DNA from: Phytophthora quininea
Lineage: Eukaryota; Oomycota; Peronosporomycetes; Peronosporales; Peronosporaceae
Assembly: GCA_011947345.1 (NCBI GenBank)
Contig: JAAVTG010000581.1
Span: 434,001 to 498,000 of the forward strand
Reading direction: 5' to 3'
Length of the DNA stretch: 64,000 nt
The position numbers and the translations under genes were made by a program. Positions 33,781 to 43,389 of this stretch are shown here, in pieces (the first letter of the stretch is position 1; the number at the start of each line of letters is the position of its first letter). The notes below the pieces were generated by a model. It had not been told where the DNA came from. It did not search any database and was given only the letters and a program-made list of their open reading frames with translations.

Positions 33781-34126
33781 TGGACCTCCGCCCAGGAAGC
33801 AGAACGCCCATGCCAGGAATCGACAACTAGAAGACCAAGAGCTGAAGAAACAGGAGGGTCAAACGACTATATCGAAAGAGCGTGTAACCCTCGAGGAAAC
33901 TCAAGTTAGTCCAGCTGCAATACGACACGAGTCTGTTCAAGATGTCATATCACCGGTACTACTCGCGACCATTATGGGTATTGACAATACTGGCCAAGAA
34001 ACGATGAATGGGAACGCCTACGAGGCCAAGCGCCAACGTCGCATGGAGGAGAACCGACGCAAGTTGCTCTCATTAAATATTCCTGCACTTATGCCAAGCA
34101 AGACCACAACTACACCCAAACCATAA
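33780..34126 (+). pseudogene. YEAKR family gene, N-terminal half (split by inversion)
   Basis: The + strand reads PPPRKQNAHARNRQLEDQE, which matches RRRKQNARARK at the start of copy 1, then YEAKRQRRMEENRRKLLSLN near 34020 and a Thr/Pro stretch with a stop at 34126. The EPVRRS segment and everything after it are missing here. The C-terminal half lies head-to-head on the other strand. Confidence 0.65.
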
Positions 34127-34409
34127 AAGACCGTGAGCGCGTTGCCGCTTGCGGCGCAGACGCTCGCGCTTCGCTTCGTCCTGAGTGTTGTCGAGCATGT
34201 TGGCGACTGGAAGGGTACATGGTCTCAGTAGCCAAACGTGTTGAAGTGTCCACGAACAAACATTTCATTCTTCTCAAATAGTTGTTGCTCCCTTCTTCAC
34301 TCAACGCGAGCTCTTTTCCTACGCAGCAAACGAGCAATCGCAATCTCTGTTTGATCGCAGTATCCAATGCAAACAGCAGTGCAGCAGAATCGCAACGGTC
34401 TATCAGTAG

Positions 34410-35900
34410 GTCAACTCTTCCTTCGCAACTTTGAGCGCAGCATCGACACTGCGCGCACCGACACGATGGACCAGGTGCTTCGCCGACTCAACTAGTCCTT
34501 TAGCAACAGCATTCGAGAAAATCGTGTGGAACGAATCGTTAGCACATTCTTCCACGAACAGCTTCGCCGTCTCAAGCTTTCCAGCCGATGCTATCGCTAC
34601 TAGGCTCCATTCATGCGCCCTTTGTCCAAGCTTTCCATCTGCATCTTGGCGATTTCAAGCCGGCCATCCACTGCCACCAGTATTTGGCAAGAATCGCCGC
34701 CAACTGCTCCGAACTACTCGAGTTGAATTGCCTCATGGTGTCTCCAACTGTGATTTCACCACATCTAGTGGCAAGTATTTCTACAAGATCTATGTGCCCT
34801 CTCCTTGTCGCGCTTATCAATGCCATCTCCAAGCAGAAGATGAAGCTATTGTCACTAACATTCCATGCGTCGTAAACTTGAACAATTGCTTTCACGATCT
34901 CCACTCGACTATTTTGTACTGCAAAGTCCAATGCACCACCGAAGTTACTAGCTAGAGATCGATCCAGTAAAAGTTTCATCATATCGACGCGTCCCCAGGT
35001 CGCAGCTGCCGTAAGGACGGCGTGAAGACAAGGCTGGACTGAGTTACGCCATAGCTTCACCATCATTGTATTCCTCACAGCACCTGTCGACCTCATTGCA
35101 GAATCATTGCGGTGCACAAGCGGGTTCACTAGACCCCAAAGATTGATTTAACTGCGTCGAGCATCACGTGTTGGCACAGTGTCGGGTCATATTGCTAAGG
35201 TAGCAATTCCATCACGGCGGTGTTACCCCTCCCAGCCGCAGCTACAAGAGCCTTCTTCATATCCTACTTGGTTGCTCGCTCGATCAGCAGGCGAACGACG
35301 CCAAGGTGACCACGCACGACAGCTGGCTCCAGCTTGGAATCAAAGTGAATAAATCTCCCGCGTCCGTTCCCAATAAAAAATGTAGCACGTTGACATGGCC
35401 GTTCACTGCAGCAGAGATACAATCTACTCTTGAATTAACGAGATCATCGTAGAGCAATTCCACTGCCTCCAGCCGCCACTGCAGCGGTGATCGCAGCTCT
35501 GCTGGCGGTCAAGAAGAAGAAGCTGATCACTCTCAACTGATTGCTAGCTGCAGCTCCTTTCATTGTTTCAACTAAGTCACACTGGCCAGGGTGGTATCTC
35601 CTTAGCCATTCGCCAACATACAGATGACCGTCGCACCAGTGAAGGCTGCAGTCGAGCTGCCTTCGGTTCCTCTCTACAAAGCCTTTTAAGGATGTCCAAA
35701 TGTCCGCGAGCAGCAGCTCCAACAGTGTAGGGACGAGAAGCTCCGTGGACTTTTAGCACGCGCTTTAGTTTGTTGTAGACGGCGCGGTCGATGGTGGCGG
35801 GCTTGAGCAGGTCGCTGACGAGATGGGAGACGTGCGGAAGACTCTGCAGCTGTGGAGGAAGCGCCCGGCAGACGAGCAGCAGCGGCGGCGACTCGGTCAT
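34410..35900 (-). pseudogene. Ankyrin-repeat gene (ANK copy 2), broken
   Basis: The N-terminal header (VSHLVSDLLKPATIDRA, VYNKLKRVLKVHGASRPY) is almost base-for-base the same as copy 1 at 24225. Downstream ankyrin units follow in several frames, ending near KHLVHRVGARSVDAALK, which pairs with KHLVARVGTSSVDAALR of copy 1. The C-terminal KRARV-type end is not present. Many breaks, including an AMDG deletion in the header, suggest decay; some could be sequence error. It lies 66 bp downstream of the YEAKR gene at 35967, the same order as on the + strand. Confidence 0.6.
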
Positions 35901-35966
35901 CTTAATGGGGTCCTCTTTCAGGGATAATTACTGTAACCTGTGCCAGGAATCGATTTTGGGTCACGC

Positions 35967-37189
35967 TCAAGACGTCAATACATCGTGCATTCTGTTCCAG
36001 TCGAATGAATCGACATCAAGAAGCTGCCATCGGAATTCGAGTGACGACGCTCTGTAGCCGAGATAACCAAGTCGTCCGCAATAGAGATGTGGGCCCTGAC
36101 GAAAAAAGTCACACAAATGAGACTCTTTCCACCACGACAGCACTGAGCGGAGATGGATGCGTACCTTAGTATGGCGGAGGAATAACAGTAGTTGATTAGA
36201 ATCGCTTTCATCTCCGTGCCAATAAGACTCGTCGAACTGAAGACGCTCGTCTCCTTTCTGAATCCCTTTTAGCCGCTGCACGATGGCCGGAGATAGATCT
36301 TGTCGTCCATTCCGACCAAACCACTGAAAGTACACAGCTTTACGGCCACCAAGAACCTCTTGGCGAAACAAATTCTTGTCCGTCAGCTCGCTTTCTCCAT
36401 CTACAAAAATCACCATGGCGTTTTTCCACGGCTCTATAGCATTGTTGGAGTACTCAATCTCGTAGTCGTCCGAGCACAGCTCCTGCATCACATATTTCTT
36501 GCCGATAGGAAGCAGTTGTCGTCCTAAGCAACGCCAATGGAAGGCTTCAAAATCGATATCCAGCAGCGCACTCAGCTGCTTCTCCTTTCTGCCCCGGGAG
36601 CTTTGAAGTTGCAACAAATACGCAGGAGGAAGGTTGAGCACAGGGCGATGCTTGCGCATGATCTCTTCCAGCAGCAGTTCCCTTTCACTCTTCACATTTC
36701 TACCACGTTTCTTACGCAGTAGCGACTCGTTCGTCGTCTCCCTCTCCGGTTGTAATTGACGTTTTGACTGTACTCCTCTCTTATCATTTTTTCTTCTTGA
36801 TGTACTTCCCACTCCCTCTGCACTTCCTCAGCCTTCTTGCGGTCGTTTCGGACCTGCTGTCTTCGCGCTCTCTCAAGCGTCAGGTCCCTGTTTTCCTGTC
36901 GATGCTTCCGTCTCTCCACCTCCCGCTTAAATCTGAGCATCTCTGCGTCCTCCTCCTGTCGTCGTCGTCTCCTTCCCTGTCCACGACTGCCTGTGCGTCG
37001 CTTGTTGTCCATTACTTGGACTCTCTTGGACCTCCTCACCGGCTCCGTGTTTATCTTGACTACAGGGCGAGGCTGGGGACGAGCTGGACGAGGGATCTTT
37101 GGGATGTTGAGAGACAGCAGCATCTTGCGGTTCTCCTCCATGCGACGCAGCCGCTTGGCCTCATACTCATTCATTTCGCCGTCGCCCAT
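35967..37189 (-). CDS. YEAKR/DUF3427-like protein (copy in the inverted block)
   Basis: The best example of the family. The start MGDGEMNEYEAKRLRRMEEN leads to KINTEPVRRSKRVQ and a long Arg/Glu coiled coil. The C-terminal domain reads LNLPPAYLLQL, LLPIGKKYVMQELC, IEPWKNAMVIFVDGES, GRKAVYFQWFGRNG, LLLFLRHTK and GPHLYCGRLGYLGY...FRWQLLDVDSFDW. The order of WQ-like, LLFxR-like and LG...W.L elements parallels DUF3427. A 69-bp intron at 36096-36164 is in frame and has no stop, so a retained-intron form would also be translatable. One frame change at about 36780 joins coil to domain. The role is unknown; a nuclear reader or recruiter is my inference. Confidence 0.65.
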
Positions 37190-37255
37190 GGCGGCTGGTA
37201 ACGCAATTCTGCAAATGCAAAAGTTCTCGATTGTGATGCAAATATACAGCTCTTC

Positions 37256-37984
37256 TTATAAAATGAAAATCTGTTCCCACGTCACGTCGCTCAATCCGCT
37301 TTGGTCAAACTCGACATGTTGCTGAACTACCTCGGGCATCTGCATTTGCTGCTTCTCCTGACTGGGAGCGATACTTTCATTTGAATTCCCTTGTAATTGC
37401 AGCGCCTGCTTTTTCAATTCCTCCCGCTTTTGATTCTCCGTGAGCCAGTCCAGCTGCATCTGGACGATCGCGTCTCGCTCCTCTTGAGTCACCTGCTTCT
37501 CCTCCGCCTTCTGATTCTCTTGTCGCTGCAGCTGCAAAATCCGATTTCTCTCTTGCCGTTGGCGTTTCTGCATCGTCTCCAGCTCTGCTTGTCGTCTCAG
37601 TTCCTCCTCTTTCTGCTTCCTCAGCAGTTGCAGCTCCACTCTCTTGTGCTCCTGCTCCTGTTTGATCCTCTTCTGTTCTTGTTGTTGTTTTCTCTTCAGT
37701 TTCTTCTCAAGTTTAGCTTTTGTGGCCATTTCCATTTGCTTTTCCTCTTCCTCTCGCTCTTGTTCCTGCAGAGCGCGACGCTTTTCCTGTATCCCTTGAA
37801 CTCGGCTGGATCTCCTCACTGGGGCCATAGTTTTCTCTTGTACTTTACGTGGAGGAGCTCGAACAGAGCGAGGGATCGACGGCATGTCGAGAGACTGCAG
37901 CATCTCCTTGTTCTCTTGGATCCGGCGCTGCCGCTTGGCTTCGTAGTCGTCGCTCATCCCTTTCGAAAATGGATGGTTACGCAA
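37256..37984 (-). CDS. Short YEAKR protein with coiled coil, no C-terminal domain
   Basis: A continuous frame of 242 residues. The start MRNHPFSKGMSDDYEAKRQR is followed by MLQSLDMPSIPRS, APVRRSSRVQ, then a long Gln/Glu/Lys coiled coil and an acidic tail. The DUF3427-like domain is absent. The inner ATG (MSDD, at 37957) is equally possible as start. It lies 66 bp upstream of the full copy at 35967-37189 and in the same direction. Copy 1 at 21591 carries two YEAKR modules, so this gene and its neighbour may correspond to its two halves. Confidence 0.65.
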   Translation of the reverse strand: MRNHPFSKGMSDDYEAKRQRRIQENKEMLQSLDMPSIPRSVRAPPRKVQEKTMAPVRRSSRVQGIQEKRRALQEQEREEEEKQMEMATKAKLEKKLKRKQQQEQKRIKQEQEHKRVELQLLRKQKEEELRRQAELETMQKRQRQERNRILQLQRQENQKAEEKQVTQEERDAIVQMQLDWLTENQKREELKKQALQLQGNSNESIAPSQEKQQMQMPEVVQQHVEFDQSGLSDVTWEQIFIL

Positions 37985-38029
37985 TAGAAAACATAGTGTA
38001 ACCCTCGAGTTGAAGCCATTTTTTTACTA

Positions 38030-39535
38030 AACTTTATACGATTTTCTAAGCCAGACGAACTTGAGGGAAGTCGAGCCAACGAAGACAAACAGCACGGGGC
38101 CGACCATCTCGGTATGATACTTCGCTAGAGGTAGATGCAAAACCACGACCACATAACCGGCTAGAATAAAGGGACAAACGTTTCGAGATACGATCCCAGC
38201 AATACACAGTCATGAACAACATCTCCAGCGACTTCTTCAGAACTTCGAACTGTTGAATTCTGGTCTCGCCCCAGTTTGGGTTGCAGGCCGGCGAGTGTTG
38301 GAGATATCATCGTTCTTGTCCGTGCAATTACGACTCGATGGATTCAATTCGGATCATTGTCATGGGCTCCGGGAGCAACTTTCAAAGGTTCCCGGCTTTG
38401 AAGTGCGGGCATTCTACGGGCGCGAGTACCCTTTTCAATTTGCTCTAGGTTGTCCAAGACCTGACCATACTCGTCGGCTAATTTGTAGTGGTAGCACGAG
38501 TGAATACGTAGATGCTGCCGGCTTTGTGGAACAGGTTCTGTTGATCACAAATGCGACGGACACCGCTGAGTAGGTTTACATCACCGCCTGCAACCCGATT
38601 TATCACTATCAAAATCCCATCTGCTTCTCCATGGAGTCAATACAACACTCTGCAAGCTCGAACGCTATCGATCAGCACAATAAGCACAATGGTCAATGTC
38701 GAAGACGTGTTCTCTACGCTGGTGGATAGATACAGGGCGTGGAAGAAGTCGACTGAGAAAATGACAGCCTCCGGCATGATATCTTCCATGTGGCTCACGC
38801 AAAGCATGTCCATGTACTTGACGATCCACTTTATAACTGGAAGCAAGAGAACTACGAATACTTGGTAGTTTGCTCTTGTGGTATGAAACAAACTTGGTAC
38901 ACAGGATAAAAGACGGCCATCGTCTACTGAGCACTTACAAAGTTCAGGAAAATCTCAGCAGGATGTTGCAGCATCTCACGTATGACAGCAGCTCCGACAA
39001 TAATGTAGAACAATACACAAAACATCGGGTAGAATGGAGGGACCATTGTAAGATGAACAAATGGAATCGGGAACCAAACCCACGCTGCCACCATCATGCT
39101 CACAATTGTCTCCAGTGTTGCCAATCCCACCACTAGCCTTAAAAGTTGTTGGAAACACCACATCCTTGTACCATGAACCGAGCGTGCACAATAACATTAT
39201 TCGCGATACTTGCCGTCAGAGCAAAGCCACGTATCCAGTAGCCGCCACCCCTCTGCTGGGCTCTGAATCGGCAACGTCTCCAGTGTCCGAATAAAAATCG
39301 CGGTAATGGCGTTAAAGCACACACAATGATGGCCTGTAATAGAGATGACTTCCGAGTGTATTCTTCTAGCGCTAGAGCTCTCTCAAGGTATTTCTCACAC
39401 CGGGGACCAAGGTGTAATTTCGCCCATGAATGAGATACCTTGTTTTTCCATGTGGTTACAATCTCGGGTATCGTTGGATCGGGGCAAGTGGGTGTAGCTG
39501 GAGGCTGGGGGCCCTCGTGGATAGGGAACGATCAT
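38030..39535 (-). pseudogene. MEM family pseudogene, copy 3 (inverted)
   Basis: On the minus strand it starts MIVPYPRGPP, then LERALALEEYTRKSS, a GYWIRGFALTASIANNVIVH helix, VWFPIPFVHLTMVPPFYPMF, VVLLLPVIKWIVKYMDML, PEAVIFSVDFFHALYLST, and a tail reading LPLAKYHTEMVG. These align in order with the MEM gene at 19633. The reading frame changes many times, and the end is truncated at about 38030, where a YEAKR gene follows. Decay is likely. Confidence 0.75.
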
Positions 39536-39721
39536 AGTACTATACACCTTGAAGCATAATGCCCGCAGCAGATAATGCAACAATGTCGTTATATAGCTGG
39601 TTATTGCAGATCGCCACGAATAGTACTCGCCGTAGATAGGCAGACACAGACTTCCCAAAAGAGCCACATCAAGTTGCTTCCCACACAGCACACGTTCGGA
39701 GCACGGCATTCGGTATCAACA

Positions 39722-40745
39722 TCATTTTGCAGAAACGCCGTCCATCTTCTTTGACGGATCAGACGCGGCCAGCAGCTCACGAATTTTTCCCACTCTAATG
39801 ATCCCACGTCCAAGAGCTGCCAACGAAACTCCAACGGCTTTGACAATGGTCGGTAGCCCAGATATCCAAGCCGACCGCAGTAGATGTACGGACCCTGTTG
39901 ATATTGTAAAAGTATCTGTTAGAAACTACAAACAATTGCAACCGATACCTGCAAAATACCTGAGAGTGTCGTAGGAAAAGTAGCAACGGTTCCTTTCCAA
40001 CTTCTTTTCATCCACTTTGTCGTGGTACGAGTCATCAAAACAGAGTCGTTCGTCTCCTCGTTGCATCTTCCTCAGACGTAACACCATCGGCGATTCATCA
40101 TTCCATCGCCCTTGTCCGAACCACTGAAAGTGAACTGCAGTCTCCCCATCCACTTGCTCTTGTCGAAACACATTGTCGTAGGGTGAATCACTCTCAACAT
40201 TCACAAATAACACCACCGCATTTCTCCATGGTTGCACTCCACTCATCTTGGAGAACTTTGCCATGTATCCTGGTCGACACAGCGCCTGCATCACAGTTTG
40301 CTTGCCCATGGGCAATAGCTGCGTCCCCAAACATTTCGAGTGGAATTTGTCCAACTCGATTTCTAGTTGACTGCTGGAAACATGTTGTTTCTTGCCAGTC
40401 GGAAACGATTCCGCAATGTTTGTAGTGGGGAGATTCAACTCTGGCGGGGCTCCACTTTCGCGCGCTTGCTTTTTGTATAGGAAACGTATCTTCTTCTTCT
40501 TGTTTCAACTTCATCTGATGGGGTTCCGATGATTCTTGGTTACGAATTCGCAGCGATCGTCTGACTGGATGTAGTGGCGTCGCATCTCGGGTCTTGCGGG
40601 AGATCGGGTGTCGTACGGGACGAGGGATCGACGGAATGTTCAGCGCTAGCAGCTTCTGCTTGTTCTCCTCAACCCGGCGCTGCCGCTTGGCCTCGTAGTC
40701 GGCCATATCGTCGCTCATCCCTCTCGAAAATGGATGGTTACGCAA
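39722..40745 (-). CDS. YEAKR/DUF3427-like protein (third full copy)
   Basis: The start MRNHPFSRGMSDDMADYEAK is followed by NIPSIPRPVRHP and HPVRRSLRIR, a shorter linker than other copies, and the C-terminal domain: TQLLPMGKQTVMQALC, VQPWRNAVVLFVNVES, ETAVHFQWFGQG, LLLFLRHSQ and GPYIYCGRLGYLGY...FRWQLLDVGS. An intron at 39895-39959 sits at the same place as in the other copies. Frame breaks near 40440, 39985 and the T5 run 39784-39788 look like single missing bases; past the last, the usual LLA ending and stop appear. It follows an ANK gene on the same strand by 43 bp. Confidence 0.6.
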
Positions 40746-40788
40746 ATAGAATAACTAGTGTAACCCTCAAGTATTTAAACATCGTAAA

Positions 40789-42482
40789 TCAAGGTAGTCG
40801 TGCACGCTTGCTGTTAAGAAACTGCGCAATCTCGCTGTGTCCGTGCTGGTGGGCAACCTCTCTCGCAGCTCTTATGTCGCAGGGGCGGCAGCGTACCTGT
40901 AGAGATTCGACCACTTCCAAATGGCCTCGACTTGCCGCAGCTATAAGTGCATTTGCCCCTCCTTCCGACAGCACGTTTGCGGCGGGATTGTAACCACGTT
41001 TCACAGCAGCTCGTCGACTACCCGCCACGTTCATCTGGCGAGGTGAAGAAGATTCCAACGTGTCAAACAACACCTTCACTGTTTCCAGTTTCCCACTATC
41101 AGCAGCCTTCGCCAAGGCCAGTTTGATACTTTTCTGATCACAATACTGCAGTAAATAGAGAAGAATATCATGCTGATCCGTTTTTGCCGCCCTGATCAAA
41201 GCGTCCGGGCTGAAATCGGAATTGCTGAATTCAGTAAGAACTTTCACCAGGTCGAGACAGCCACCGGTAACTGCATCAGCCAAAAATAGCCAACACGACC
41301 ACAATCGTTCTTAGCTGCGAAGTATTTGGCGGCTTGAGCGTCCTGGGCCTTCACAGCTGCAAGTAAACCGACGAAGGGGTCGATTTGGATTGTTTCCAGA
41401 CCCACGTCTACGCACGCTTCCAGCATACACTTGACGACTCTCGGACTGCTACCTGTATTCACTGCAGCATTCCGCAACGCATCACCGAAAATTTCCGGCT
41501 TGCATCGATCCGCCAGCAGTTTCACAATGTCTGCATAGCCAGCTTCCACCGCGGCCAAAAGCATACGACTCAACATGGCTTTCTTATCGTCGTCACTCGA
41601 GACAGCATCGACCAAAAAGTACTCAAGAAGGAGCTGAACCATCTCGAGCTGGTCGTTTGCGACCGCGTTTTGCAACAGTAAGCCCATGAAGTGTTCTCCC
41701 GCGTGCCTTTCAAGTAGAAGCCGGGTCGAGTCGACGTCGTTGCTTTCGGTCGCAGTTTTCAGAGCTTCGTAGATCGCGAACTCGGAGCATTTATCGATCA
41801 GCAAATTCACCACATCCACGTGTCCCTTCGCGCCATGTTTCAACGCAGGACCACAATACGCCGACAGTAACCCCTCGCTGCATCTTTCCATAGCAAACTG
41901 AAGAACTTCCACTCGCCCATTCGTTGCTGCAGCTTCAAACGCCGCATGCATGAACTCGTGTGTCCCTCTCAACAAGATCCTCACGATCTCCACGTGTCCA
42001 TTGGCTGCTGCCGCTTTCAGCGCCGCAATCTCTGCGTCTCGGTTCGTATACACCTGGGAAAGGATCCTCCTCAGGAGTTTGGTCACCATATCGTGTCCAT
42101 TTCCTGCTGCAGCAACGAACGCTTCCACGACGTGGCAGCTCTCGCGACAGCATCTGTACAAAAGGTTTACTACTTTTAAGTGACCGTTGGCGGCCGCAGA
42201 GTTCATGGCGTCTGGAGAGCAGCCTTCTTTTCTGCTGGTTAGTAGGTAGTTGAGCACGTCCAGGCGTCCTCTGGCGGCGGCGCCGTCCATTGCTTTGTGG
42301 GTCCATCGACGGAAGTCTCCGTGCGCTTTGACCACTCGCTGGAGGTTGTTGTAGACGGCGGCATCGATGGTGTCGGGTAGTAACAGATCACTGATGGATT
42401 GTACAACGTGCGGCAGCGCCTGGATGGCCGCAGGAAGCGCCGCAGAGGCGGCCAGCGGCGCAGGTTCCTGGTCCTTGCACAT
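40789..42482 (-). CDS. Ankyrin-repeat protein (ANK copy 3)
   Basis: About 565 residues, nearly intact. The header is LPHVVQSISDLLLPDTIDAA with VYNNLQRVVKAHGDFRRW, then AMDGAAARGRLDVLNYLL and about a dozen ankyrin units (AAANGHLKVVNLLYR, AAANGHVEIVRILLR, AAATNGRVEVLQFAM, AKGHVDVVNLLIDKC). It ends FLNSKRARLP. One frame change lies in the A5 run 41282-41286 and fits one missing base. No catalytic or membrane part is seen. The HhH protein gene starts 105 bp away in the opposite direction. Its middle part is duplicated at 48831-49845. Confidence 0.8.
41296..42160 (-). repeat. Segment duplicated in inverted orientation at 48831-49845
   Basis: From CHVVEAFVAAAGNGHD to DAQAAKYFAAKND the coding sequence matches the + strand at 48831-49845 almost base for base. 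The distant copy carries one 174-bp insertion plus a 5-bp duplication. Similarity ends sharply on both sides. Confidence 0.85.
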
Positions 42483-42587
42483 CTTTTAGGCGAATGTTGC
42501 ACTTGACCATTCAAAGAACAAGTCAAATGCAAATGTACCGACGGATTGGTACGCTTTTGAAAAGCCGTTGGCTCAGTTGAGGAAGTG

Positions 42588-43368
42588 ATGGCGAAAGTGG
42601 ACTTGAACTCTTGCTCGGAGGAGTCTCTACGCAGGGCGCTCAAGATCCGCGCCGAGACGGCCAAGAAAATCGTGCAACTGAGGCCGTTCCAGAGCTCGCG
42701 TGCGCTGCTGGTGCTGCCGTATTTTACCAAGGAAAAATACGACAAGATCAAGGAGAACGTCTACGCGTACCAGCCCAAGAGCAAGAAGAAGGAGGAGGAC
42801 GTTTACTACGAGAAGAAGGTGGTCGTCAAAACGATCGTCGTCAAAAATCGGTCAACCCCAAGAAGACGGGGAACGCGAAAAAGGTTACCGACTCCAAGAA
42901 GGCAACCAGCACCAAGAAGAAAGCTACTGCCACGAAGCCTGCGAAAAGACGGCGAGTCCTAAGAACTCGGTGGCCAAGAAGCCGGCTGCAGCGAGAAAGA
43001 AACCGGTCAAGAAACCTGTGGTGACTGGAGTGAAATCTGTGCCAAAGCATCTAATGGCGATGGCGGCGAGAAAGAGCCCTGCGACGAAGGCGGTGAAGAC
43101 AGAAGAAGCTGCGTGGCCCAAGAAAGAAGAAGCGCCCTGGGGTGGGTATCAGCAGCACCCTGGGGATTATTCCGCGCCGCCGGATGATGATTACAGTGAT
43201 GGTGGCTATGACGGTGGCAATGGCTATGACAGTGGCGACGGCTATGATAGCGGTGGTGGCTACGGCGGTGGCGGTGGCGGCGGCGGCGGCTGTGACAGTG
43301 ATGACGGCAACGACAGCTATGACAGCTACGGCGGATACCAAGGATACCACGACTACCATCCGTACTAG
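42588..43368 (+). CDS. HhH protein with histone H1-like middle and Gly/Asp/Tyr tail
   Basis: About 260 residues. The N-terminus (VDLNSCSEESLRRALKIRAE, then TAKKIVQLRPFQ) is a ComEA-type helix-hairpin-helix that binds DNA non-specifically. The middle is an H1-like Lys/Ala/Pro repeat (NPKKTGNAKKVTDSKKAT, VAKKPAAARKKPVKKP). The tail is Gly/Tyr/Asp-rich (DGGYDGGNGYDSGDGYD). The ATG at 42588 is used. Frame breaks at the A5 run 42843-42847 and the A4 run 42944-42947 both fit one missing A. The three-part layout suggests a chromatin-associated protein; the combination is unusual, and I know no named family. Confidence 0.75.
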
Positions 43369-43389
43369 TTTAGCAGAACGTACATCGTA

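Noticed and set aside
37397..37987. A Leu-rich + strand open frame that looks like a membrane protein
   Set aside because: It is antisense to the Gln/Glu coiled coil of the short YEAKR protein, which naturally reads as Leu-rich.
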